Shown piece by piece: positions 1 to 6,372 of a DNA stretch of 10,000 nt (position 1 is the stretch's first letter; the number at the start of each line of letters is the position of its first letter). The translations under genes and the position numbers were made by a program. This DNA is from Desulfarculus sp. Its GTDB lineage: Bacteria; Desulfobacterota; Desulfarculia; Desulfarculales; Desulfarculaceae. The stretch lies in contig JAIWNN010000108.1 of assembly GCA_020216805.1 (NCBI GenBank), forward strand, positions 1-10,000, given 5' to 3'. The notes beneath the pieces were generated by a model. That model was not told the origin of the DNA. It ran no database searches and saw only the letters and a list, made by a program, of their open reading frames with translations.

Positions 1-82
1 CGATCACCACGTCCACCTTGCCCTCCGACAAAAGCCGCTTGGCCACCTCGCGGATCCGCTGGGCTATGGCTTGATTGTCCAT
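1..82 (-). CDS. N-terminal fragment of an HdrA/MvhD-associated protein, possibly FrhB/FdhB-type or 4Fe-4S (partial)
   Basis: Only the first 27 codons are present; the gene runs off the left edge. The visible peptide starts MDNQAIAQRIREVAK and continues with an LLSEGKVDVVI stretch. This helix followed by a 'GKVDVVI' strand resembles, from memory, the start of iron-sulfur proteins (coenzyme F420 hydrogenase/dehydrogenase beta-like, or 4Fe-4S dicluster proteins) that often follow hdrA-mvhD in sulfate reducers. The ATG at 80-82 shares one base with the TGA of the upstream mvhD (TGATG), so translation is probably coupled and the product probably works with the HdrA/MvhD proteins. No cysteines or catalytic residues are visible, so the family assignment rests on context and a short similarity. 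Confidence 0.45.
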   Translation of the reverse strand, partial: MDNQAIAQRIREVAKRLLSEGKVDVVI

Positions 83-522
83 CAGGCCACCTCCGCCAGG
101 TTTTTGCGCAAAAACTGCGACGGACCCAGGGCCTTCACCGCCGCCGTGACCTCGGTCACGGTCTGTTGGAACTTGCTGGCTTCGGCCGAACTGATCCAGG
201 AAAATTGAAGCCGGTCGGGCTCCAACCCCACGTACTCCAGCAGGCGCTTCATCACCGCGAACCGCCGCCGGGCGAACATGTTGCCGGCGATGTAGTGGCA
301 GTCTCCGGGGTGGCACCCGGAGACCCAGACCCCGTCCGCGCCCAAGCGGAAAGCCTGGAGGATGAAGTTGGGGTTCATCCGGCCGGTGCAGGGGATGCGT
401 ACGGCGCGGATGTTGGGTGGATACTGCAGCCGGCTCACCCCGGCCAGGTCCGCCCCTCCGTAGGTGCACCAGTTGCAGAAAAAGGCCGCTATGCGCGGTT
501 CGAAGTTCTCGGATGGCGGCAT
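82..522 (-). CDS. mvhD: MvhD-like hydrogenase/heterodisulfide reductase iron-sulfur subunit (copy 1)
   Basis: A 146-residue protein, normal for stand-alone MvhD. MvhD carries a [2Fe-2S] cluster that passes electrons between a hydrogenase or other dehydrogenase and HdrA in the cytoplasm. The five family cysteines are visible at about residues 16 and 19 (CNWC), 45 (PCTGR), 70 and 75 (SGCHPGDCHY). The C-terminal part has the usual SWISSAEASKF segment. The start at 520-522 is chosen because an AGGAGG ribosome-binding site lies about 8 nt upstream and the homologous region begins right after it; a longer frame to 570 adds 16 unconvincing residues. It lies 98 bp downstream of hdrA on the same strand and overlaps the next gene by one base. 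It is clearly a different protein from the MvhD at 3698-4129. Confidence 0.9.
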   Translation of the reverse strand: MPPSENFEPRIAAFFCNWCTYGGADLAGVSRLQYPPNIRAVRIPCTGRMNPNFILQAFRLGADGVWVSGCHPGDCHYIAGNMFARRRFAVMKRLLEYVGLEPDRLQFSWISSAEASKFQQTVTEVTAAVKALGPSQFLRKNLAEVA

Positions 523-547
523 CGCTTCAGCTCCTCCTGCCAGTGAA

Positions 548-564
548 GGCCGCGCGGCGCGGCC
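548..564. repeat. Perfect GC-rich inverted repeat between hdrA and mvhD
   Basis: An 8-bp inverted repeat (GGCCGCGC / GCGCGGCC) with a single central G lies in the 98-bp gap between the hdrA stop and the mvhD start. In RNA it would form a short, very stable hairpin. No U-run follows, so it does not look like an intrinsic terminator. It could slow decay or mark a processing site inside the operon transcript, or simply reflect high GC. Confidence 0.4.
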
Positions 565-620
565 GGACAACAGCCATGCGGGTCATGGACGACACTCCTC
601 TGGTCCAGCGCCAGGATTGA

Positions 621-3600
621 TCAACCTTGCAGCATGGTGGTGATCTGGGCCATGACGTCCTGGTTGGTGAAACCGCGCAGGTTGGGGGCCCCGGAGCGGC
701 AGGAGGCCACGCAGGTGCCGCAGCCCTTGCACAGCGCCTCGTTGACCACCGCCAGGCCCTTGTCGTCCTGGCTGATGGCGTTGTAGGGGCAAACCTCCCA
801 GCAGACGCCGCAGCCCACGCACTTCTTCTGGTCGATGAAGGCCACCGTGCCCGGCAGGTACATCTCCTGGCGGGAGAGCACCGTAACCGCGCGGCTGACC
901 GCGGCTTGGGCCTGGGCCACCGCCTCCTCGATGGGTTTGGGATAGTGGGCCAGGCCGGCCATGAAGACGCCGTCGGTGGCGAAATCCACCGGCCGCAGCT
1001 TGACGTGGGCCTCCAGGAGCCAGCCGTCCTGGTCCAGCGGAATCTTGAACATCTGGGCCAGGGACTCGTCGCGATGGCTGACGATGGCGCTGGCCAGACC
1101 CACCAGGTCGGCCTTCAACTCCACCTCGCGGCCCAGGATGGGATCGAACGCCCTCACTAGGACTTGGTCGCCCGCGGCCTTGACCAGCGGCTTTCTATCC
1201 AGGTCGTAGCGCACGAAGAGCACGCCCTTTTCGCGGGCCTCCTTGTAGAGCAGCTCGCGCTCGCCGAAGGTGCGCATGTCGCGGTAGAGGATCATCACCC
1301 GGCAGTCGGGGTTGTGCTCCTTGAGCCAGAGGGCGCTTTCCACCGAATGGGTGCAGCAGACCTTGGAGCAATAGGGACGCTCGGGCTCGCGGCTGCCCAC
1401 GCACTGGATGAAGACCGCGTTGTTGACCTTTTTGGCGTCCAGCTCGCCGCTGTTGATGGCCGCGTCCAGCTCCAGATGGGTCATCACCGCCTTATGCTGG
1501 CCGTGCAGGTACTCGGTGGGCTGGTATTCGGCCGCGCCGGTGGCGATGATGGTGACTCCGTGCTCCACCACCTTCTCGCCTTCGGGGCCGGCCAGGGTGG
1601 TCTTGAAGTTGCCCACGAAGCCGGCCACCGTCTTGATGGTCGAGCCCAGGTGCACGGTGATATTGGGATCGTTTTGCACCTTCTGGTTCAGCTCGGCCAG
1701 GTAGTCGGCCACCGACTCGCCCTTGGCCGTGGCCCGCAGCATCCGGGCGTTGCCGCCCAAGGCGTTGTCGCGTTCCACCAGATGGGTGGGATAGCCTTGG
1801 CGGGCCAGCTCCAGGGCCGCGTTCATGCCGGCGATGCCGCCGCCGATGACCATGGCCTTGGGCAGGATGGAGAGCTTGGCCTCGGTGAGGGGCTCCAACA
1901 GGCTGGCCTTGGCCACCGCCATGCGCACCTGGTCCTTGGCCCGTTCGGTGGCCTTCTCCGGCTCGTTGGCGTGGACCCAGGAGCCCTGGTTGCGGATGTT
2001 GGCCAGATCGAAGAGATACTTGTTGAGCCCGGCGGCCTTCAGGGTCTCCTGGAACAGCGGCTCGTGGGTGCGCGGCGAGCAGGCCGCCACCACGATGCGG
2101 TTCAGGCCCTGCTCCGCGATGACCTTGGCCATCTTGTCCTGGGTGTCCTGGGAGCAGGTGAACAGGTTGTTCTCGACATAGGTCACGTTGGGCAGGGTGG
2201 CCGCGTAGTCCATCACCGCCTTGACGTCCACCACGCCGGCGATGTTGATGCCGCAGGAGCAGACGAAGACGCCCACCCGGGGGGAATCACCGCGCACCTC
2301 GCGCTCGGGGATCACCGGTGGGGTGGTCACCTGGCTGCCCCGGGCCGCGGCCAGGCCGCCGCCAGCGGCGCAGGCGGCCGCCGAGGCCTCCATGACCGAC
2401 AGCGGGATGTCCTTGGGTCCGGCCAGGGCGCCGCAGACGAAAATGCCGGGCCGGCTGCTGGCCACCGGGGCGAAGGAGCCGGTGGAGACGAAGCCGGTCT
2501 GGCCCAGTTCGATGCCCAGGCGGCGGCAGAGGGCGGCCGTCTCCGGCTCCATCTCCAGGCCCTGGGAGAGGACCACCAGGTCGAACTCCTCGCTCTGGAG
2601 TTGGCCCTGGTCGTCCACGTACTCCAGGAGCAGGCCCTGGTCCGGCAACTGGCTGATGGAATGGATGCGGCTGCGCACGAAGCGCACGCCCTTCTTCTCG
2701 GCCTCCACGTAGGTGCGCTCGAAGTCCTTGCCGTAGGTGCGCATGTCCATGTAGAAGATGGCCGTGTCCAAGCCGTGGTGGCTGTGCTCCTTGGCGATGA
2801 CGGCTTCCTTGATGGCGTACATGCAGCAGACCGCCGAGCAGTAGCCGTGGTCGCAGTTGTTGATGTCGCGGCTGCCCACGCACTGCAACCAAGCGATCTT
2901 TTTGGGCTCCATTTCGTCGCCCGGCCGCACCAGATGGCCCATCCAGGGTCCGCTGGCCGACAGGATGCGCTCGAACTCCAGGGCGGTGACCACGTTGGGA
3001 TAGGCCGAGTAGGCGTACTGCACGAACTGCGAGGGATCAAATGGCCTGAAGCCGGCGGCCACCACCACCGCGCCCACCTTTAGCTGGCGCTCGATGTCGA
3101 CCTGGTTGAAGTCCACCGCGTTGGCCGGGCAGAACTTCTCGCAGGCGCGGCACTTGCCCTTCTTGAAGTAGAGGCAGTTCTCCTTGTCGATGGCGTACTT
3201 CAGGGGGACCGCCTGGGGATACTTGACGTGGGCCGCCTTGCGGGTGTTCAGGCCGCGGTTGAACTCGTCGGCCACCTTCTTGGGGCACTTGCTGGCGCAA
3301 GCTCCGCAGGCGATGCACTTGCCCAGGTCCACATAACGGGCCTTTTGCAAGAGCGTGGCGGTGAAGTTGCCGATTTCGCCGGTCACATCCTGCAACTCGG
3401 CCAGGGTGATCAGCTCGATGTTGGGATGCCGCCCCGCCTCCACCAGCTTGGGGGAGAGGATGCACATCGAACAGTCGTTGGTGGGGAAGGTCTTGTCCAG
3501 CTGGGCCATGACCCCGCCGATGGCCGAGCTTTTCTCCACCAGGTAGACGTAGTATCCCGAGTCGGCCAAGTCCAGCGACGCCTGGATGGCGGCGATGCCA

Positions 3601-3653
3601 CCGCCCACCACCATCACCGCGCCGATGGGTCCACCAACCTTTATGTTGGCCAT
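621..3653 (-). CDS. hdrA: Tandem HdrA-like flavoprotein (fused double FAD, polyferredoxin)
   Basis: A 1010-residue cytoplasmic iron-sulfur flavoprotein. HdrA is the FAD subunit where electrons from ferredoxin, hydrogenase/formate dehydrogenase (through MvhD) and a thiol-disulfide partner meet. Visible in order: an FAD fingerprint at about 15-40 (VVGGGIAAIQ), C61/C64, 4Fe-4S motifs at C113/116/119/123 and C160/168/171/175, and a QCVGSR/CC motif at 257-277. The usual HdrA N-terminal domain (VGVFVCSCG, about 460) follows, with C500 and C525. Then come a second FAD fingerprint at 602-626 (VIGGGIAGMN), a second QCVGSR/CC motif at 750-767, and two C-terminal 4Fe-4S sets (C945-955, C975-985). Archaeal HdrA has about 650 residues, so this is an HdrA-like half fused to a complete HdrA. 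The start at 3651-3653 has AGGAG 9 nt upstream; a 26-residue upstream extension lacks family likeness. It sits between two mvhD genes. Confidence 0.92.
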   Translation of the reverse strand: MANIKVGGPIGAVMVVGGGIAAIQASLDLADSGYYVYLVEKSSAIGGVMAQLDKTFPTNDCSMCILSPKLVEAGRHPNIELITLAELQDVTGEIGNFTATLLQKARYVDLGKCIACGACASKCPKKVADEFNRGLNTRKAAHVKYPQAVPLKYAIDKENCLYFKKGKCRACEKFCPANAVDFNQVDIERQLKVGAVVVAAGFRPFDPSQFVQYAYSAYPNVVTALEFERILSASGPWMGHLVRPGDEMEPKKIAWLQCVGSRDINNCDHGYCSAVCCMYAIKEAVIAKEHSHHGLDTAIFYMDMRTYGKDFERTYVEAEKKGVRFVRSRIHSISQLPDQGLLLEYVDDQGQLQSEEFDLVVLSQGLEMEPETAALCRRLGIELGQTGFVSTGSFAPVASSRPGIFVCGALAGPKDIPLSVMEASAAACAAGGGLAAARGSQVTTPPVIPEREVRGDSPRVGVFVCSCGINIAGVVDVKAVMDYAATLPNVTYVENNLFTCSQDTQDKMAKVIAEQGLNRIVVAACSPRTHEPLFQETLKAAGLNKYLFDLANIRNQGSWVHANEPEKATERAKDQVRMAVAKASLLEPLTEAKLSILPKAMVIGGGIAGMNAALELARQGYPTHLVERDNALGGNARMLRATAKGESVADYLAELNQKVQNDPNITVHLGSTIKTVAGFVGNFKTTLAGPEGEKVVEHGVTIIATGAAEYQPTEYLHGQHKAVMTHLELDAAINSGELDAKKVNNAVFIQCVGSREPERPYCSKVCCTHSVESALWLKEHNPDCRVMILYRDMRTFGERELLYKEAREKGVLFVRYDLDRKPLVKAAGDQVLVRAFDPILGREVELKADLVGLASAIVSHRDESLAQMFKIPLDQDGWLLEAHVKLRPVDFATDGVFMAGLAHYPKPIEEAVAQAQAAVSRAVTVLSRQEMYLPGTVAFIDQKKCVGCGVCWEVCPYNAISQDDKGLAVVNEALCKGCGTCVASCRSGAPNLRGFTNQDVMAQITTMLQG

Positions 3654-3697
3654 GCCTTGCGCTCCTATTCTCCTGATGACTCCCAGCCCGTCGCGCG

Positions 3698-4129
3698 TCA
3701 GGCGGCGGCGCTGTCGGCGGCCGTCCCCCACAGTGGACCCAGGTCCTGGATCCGCGCCGTGAAGTCGCGGCAGGTTTGGGCGAACTGGGGGCCCATGGCC
3801 GATGAGTTGTAAAACATTTCCAGACGCTGGGGGTCGATGCCCAGTTGCTGGAGGATGGTCTTGGCGTAGGCCACCCGCTTGGTGGCCTTGTAGTTACCAG
3901 TTCGGTAATGGCAGTCGTCCAGAAGGCATCCAGACAGGAACACCCCGTCCGCTCCTTCCTCGAAGGGTTTGAGCATGTGCAGCACGTCCACCCGACCGGT
4001 GCAGGGCACCCGCAGGATGCGCACCGCCGAGGGATATTGCAGCCGCATGGCCCCGGCCAGATCGGCGGCGGCATAGGAGCACCATTGGCAACAAATGGCC
4101 AGAATTTTGGGCTCAAACACCTCGGACAT
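3698..4129 (-). CDS. mvhD: MvhD-like iron-sulfur subunit (copy 2, first gene of the operon)
   Basis: A 143-residue MvhD-family protein with cysteines at about 14 and 17 (CCQWC), 43 (PCTGR), 68 and 73 (SGCLLDDCHY), plus an extra adjacent cysteine at 13. The start at 4127-4129 is supported by GGGAGG about 8 nt upstream and by homology beginning at once (SEVFEPKILAICCQWC). A longer frame to 4189 adds an unlikely leader. It differs from copy 1 at positions that are usually constant: LLDDCHY instead of HPGDCHY, and YNSSAMGPQF instead of SWISSAEASKF. The two are therefore distinct paralogues rather than a recent duplication. It ends 44 bp before hdrA. The likely role is docking a second electron donor or acceptor to the two-module HdrA. 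Confidence 0.88.
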   Translation of the reverse strand: MSEVFEPKILAICCQWCSYAAADLAGAMRLQYPSAVRILRVPCTGRVDVLHMLKPFEEGADGVFLSGCLLDDCHYRTGNYKATKRVAYAKTILQQLGIDPQRLEMFYNSSAMGPQFAQTCRDFTARIQDLGPLWGTAADSAAA

Positions 4130-4170
4130 CAGTGTGCCTCCCGGATTGCGGGTTTGGAATCGCGCGCCAT

Positions 4171-4218
4171 CATCCAAAGCGGGGTTCACCCCAAGATCCG
4201 TCCGGAGGCTTTGGGATG
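4171..4218 (-). promoter_or_regulatory. Candidate structured leader RNA upstream of the mvhD-hdrA operon
   Basis: Read on the minus strand, 4208-4218 pairs with 4171-4180 to give a 10-bp helix with one bulged C. The enclosed 27 bases hold two small hairpins: 4197-4206 (UCC/GGA with loop GGAC) and 4181-4192 (GGGG/CCCC with loop UGAA). Together they form a compact three-way junction about 40 nt upstream of the start codon at 4129. It resembles a regulatory leader, but it matches no riboswitch class that I recognise. Seen by eye only; no folding energy was computed. Confidence 0.35.
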
Positions 4219-4377
4219 GTTTTCAGACGGAACATGGGCTGACGCTAGCACGGGTCCGTCCACCTCCACCTGCCCTACCCGAGCGGTTGCCTGCGGCTGG
4301 TCTCAGATGGGGCCGAAATGGATGCCGACGAAAATACGCACACCAAGCACCTTGGAAGGTAGATATAAAGTGGTGCC

Positions 4378-4406
4378 ATTTAAGTGGATAATCCGCAAGT
4401 CGTCAA
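4378..4406 (-). promoter_or_regulatory. Candidate sigma70-type promoter for the mvhD-hdrA operon
   Basis: On the minus strand TTGACG (4401-4406) is followed, after exactly 17 bases, by TTAAAT (4378-4383). The -35 box matches 5 of 6 and the -10 box 4 of 6 consensus bases, within the AT-rich part of the divergent region. Transcription would start near 4371 and give a leader of about 240 nt that contains the predicted fold at 4171-4218. AT-rich DNA yields such matches by chance, so support is modest. Confidence 0.3.
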
Positions 4407-4688
4407 ATAGGTAATTACAATTGCTTGGCGGTTATCGATTAAGCAGTGCCAATGATCTAGATTTAGCCCATCTCGCCCGCTTCATTTGATATTTGCTTTA
4501 GATTACTGCTTGTTACGCTATTTATACCCCCCGGTTTCGCTGGGCTTAATTCTTCATTTTGGCGATGGTGATCCCCACCCCTGTCTTTGATTTTTTCAAT
4601 TTACTTATCAATATTTTATTATATTTTTCGATTTTACCTCCGGCTCCAATCCTTTTATTGTACCAGGGCTGCTCTGGGAACTTAGCGT

Positions 4689-4724
4689 CCGGAATAGCGC
4701 CGTTGTCAATACAAACGCCGGAAT
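4689..4724. repeat. Two direct copies of CCGGAAT just upstream of the ModA-like gene
   Basis: CCGGAAT occurs at 4689-4695 and again at 4718-4724, 29 bp apart and each followed by a similar GCGC/GACGC tail. Between them lies a short imperfect dyad centred near 4708 (TTGT-CAAT-ACAA). This placement 20-55 bp ahead of the start codon could suit an operator, but the evidence is only positional. Confidence 0.2.
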
Positions 4725-4742
4725 GACGCAAGGACGGCAACC

Positions 4743-5600
4743 ATGATGGAAGACAAAAGCGCCCTGCCTCGCCGAACCTTCTTGCAAACGGCCGCCACCT
4801 TCGCTGTGGGGTTGGCGGCCGGTGGCCGTCCGGTTCAGGCCAGCCGCTTCAGCCGGGACGAGTTGCAAGTCTGGTCCTGTGGCGGCCTAGCCGAGGCCTT
4901 TCTGCCCGCCAACCAACTCTACACGGCCAAAACCGGGGTTAGGGTCGCCTACAGCGGGGCCTTCGCCGCCGCCCTAGGCAAATCGCTCTTGGGTTCGGCC
5001 AAAACCGAGGTCTTCGCGGGGCGGGTGTTGGACCTGGCCAAGAAGCTGCGCCAGGCTGGCAAGATGCTCTATTTCAAGCCGCTATGCTTCACCAGCTACG
5101 TTCTGGCCACGCCCTTGGGCAATCCGGCCGGCATCAGGAGCGTCGAGGATCTGGCCCGACCGGGGGTGCGGGTGGTGCTGGCACCGGAGGCCTCGCCTCC
5201 GGGCGGGGCGGCGGCCACCGCCCTGCTCAAGAAGGCGGGCATCGTCGACCAGGTCGAGCGCAACACGGTCATCAAGGGGACTTGCGTGCAGCGCGTCATG
5301 GAGGACCTGGTCAGCGGCAAGGGCGACGTATCGGTGGTGGAGCTCAGGCTCACCCGCCTGCCCGCCTTCGTCGACCGCTGCGAAGTGGTGGCCATCCCCG
5401 AGTCCCTCTTTCCGCCTCCGCCACTCACCTTCACGGTGGGGGTGATGAAGGACGCCCAGGACCGCGCCCTGGCCGACGACTACGTGAACTACCTGACTTC
5501 TCCCGAGGCGCAGGCCTTTTTCGAACGCCAGGGCTTCATCCCGGCCATCTCGGAAAAAGGCCGCGCGCTGGTGGAAAAACTGGGGGTGAAGGATGCCTGA
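4743..5600 (+). CDS. Tat-exported ModA-like extracytoplasmic solute-binding protein
   Basis: A 285-residue protein of the periplasmic binding protein type II fold, closest in layout to ModA (molybdate/tungstate binding). A twin-arginine signal is visible: PRRTFLQ at 9-15, a hydrophobic stretch at 16-28 and a probable cleavage after VQA (33). Family-like segments include TSYVLATPLGNPAGI (117-131), the SVEDLARPGVRVVLA segment (133-147), GDVSVVE (194-200) and the YLTSPEAQAFFERQGF C-terminus. By eye, the Ser and Tyr that hold molybdate in E. coli ModA align with Gly48 and Glu200, and four cysteines (46, 115, 181, 213) are present, so the ligand may not be molybdate. AAGGA at 4730-4734 supports the ATG at 4743. 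No ModB or ModC is adjacent; instead the stop overlaps the next gene, for a membrane ferredoxin. Confidence 0.8.
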   Translation: MMEDKSALPRRTFLQTAATFAVGLAAGGRPVQASRFSRDELQVWSCGGLAEAFLPANQLYTAKTGVRVAYSGAFAAALGKSLLGSAKTEVFAGRVLDLAKKLRQAGKMLYFKPLCFTSYVLATPLGNPAGIRSVEDLARPGVRVVLAPEASPPGGAAATALLKKAGIVDQVERNTVIKGTCVQRVMEDLVSGKGDVSVVELRLTRLPAFVDRCEVVAIPESLFPPPPLTFTVGVMKDAQDRALADDYVNYLTSPEAQAFFERQGFIPAISEKGRALVEKLGVKDA

Positions 5601-6372
5601 GTCCATTGCCGCCGCCGCCGTCGCCGAAGGCGGCGCCAGGCTCAAGACCTGGCGCCGCCTGACCCAGGCCGGTTTTTTGTTGGTCATCGGCCAGTGGTCT
5701 TTCTATGGCATCTTCCGTTGCCCCTTCGTGGTGCCCTATGTCAGTTGCCAGAACTGCCCGGTCATCACCTGTCATGGCCGCTTGATGACCATGTTCTGGG
5801 GTTTCTGGCTGCTGCTGCCATTGGCGGCGCTGGTCTTCGGCAGGGCCTTTTGCGGCTGGGCTTGTCCGGGCGGCTTGGTGAACGACCTGGCGAGCGTCCA
5901 CGCTCCCATCAGGCTGGCCGCCCGCAAGGGACTGGCCCGCCTGTTGCCATGGGGCAAATACCTGCTCTTGGCCGCTTCCCTTTATATATGGTTGTTCATG
6001 GACCAACCCCGCGCCAACATTCCCCTGCGCGTCGGCGATTTCTTCGCTTCGGTGGGGCTCACCTTCGAACACGCCGATCCGTTCTGGCTGGTGCGCAGCC
6101 TGGTGGTCCTGGGGTTGGTCACCCTTGGCATCTTCGTCACCAAGTGTTGGTGCCGCTTTGTCTGTCCCGCCGGCGGAGCCTTGGAGGCGCTCAAGGGACT
6201 GGCCCTGTTCAGGGTTTACAAAACTGAGAGCTGCAATGGCTGCGACGCCTGCCTGCGGGTCTGCAACATGGCCACCCGGCCCGACGAGGCCAACTGCACC
6301 AACTGCTGCGATTGTCTGAGCGTTTGTCCCCAGGACGCGATCCGGTTGGGGCGCAAAGGCGGATCGCGATGA
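5593..6372 (+). CDS. NapH/NosR-like membrane ferredoxin (polytopic, two 4Fe-4S clusters)
   Basis: A 259-residue integral membrane protein. Four hydrophobic segments are seen at about 26-41, 66-86, 122-136 and 164-183. The family's membrane-edge cysteine motifs are present: CGWACPGG (87-94) and CRFVCPAGG (187-195). The C-terminal domain carries two [4Fe-4S] motifs, C214/217/220/224 and C235/238/241/245. An extra cysteine-rich loop sits after the first membrane segment (C43, C52, C55, C60; SCQNCPVITCHGR). NapH- and NosR-type proteins move electrons between the quinone pool and periplasmic or cytoplasmic redox partners. The start overlaps the end of the ModA-like gene by 8 bp, with a GGGGTGAAGG ribosome-binding stretch just before the ATG, and its stop overlaps the next start (ATGA). 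Likely role: electron supply to or from the system formed by its two neighbours. The partner is not known. Confidence 0.85.
   Translation: MPESIAAAAVAEGGARLKTWRRLTQAGFLLVIGQWSFYGIFRCPFVVPYVSCQNCPVITCHGRLMTMFWGFWLLLPLAALVFGRAFCGWACPGGLVNDLASVHAPIRLAARKGLARLLPWGKYLLLAASLYIWLFMDQPRANIPLRVGDFFASVGLTFEHADPFWLVRSLVVLGLVTLGIFVTKCWCRFVCPAGGALEALKGLALFRVYKTESCNGCDACLRVCNMATRPDEANCTNCCDCLSVCPQDAIRLGRKGGSR

Larger units (their letters stand above)
4130..4742. other. Divergent intergenic region with AT-rich core
   Basis: 613 bp between divergently read operons. Bases 4130-4330 keep the high GC of the window and hold the deduced leader of the minus-strand operon. Bases about 4330-4690 are markedly AT-rich (for example 4585-4635, nearly all A/T). 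A minus-strand frame of 64 codons (4546-4740) has no recognisable features and was not accepted as a gene. No tRNA, terminator with a U-run, or insertion-sequence end was seen. Promoters for both operons should lie here. Confidence 0.7.

Noticed and set aside
1164..3083. 639-codon open frame on the plus strand opposite hdrA
   Set aside because: It is an antisense shadow of a high-GC gene. Its His/Val/Ala/Gly-rich peptide shows no domain, while the opposite strand encodes a full HdrA with all motifs.
3845..4414. 189-codon open frame on the plus strand crossing mvhD and the leader
   Set aside because: It is antisense to the well-supported mvhD and has no domain.
4360..4450. Possible sigma54 (-24/-12) promoters such as TGGCAC sequences on the minus strand
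   Set aside because: The GG and GC dinucleotides do not fall 10 bases apart; the -12 element is missing in each case.
4580..4640. Plus-strand promoter in the A/T tract (TTGATT with several TATTTT-like boxes)
   Set aside because: Many overlapping weak matches with wrong spacing (19 bp); none stands out, so no site was called.
4546..4740. 64-codon open frame on the minus strand in the divergent intergenic region
   Set aside because: No clear ribosome-binding site or family feature; the AT-rich, Lys/Ile-rich peptide is what non-coding AT-rich DNA would give. It also lies over the probable promoter of the ModA-like gene.
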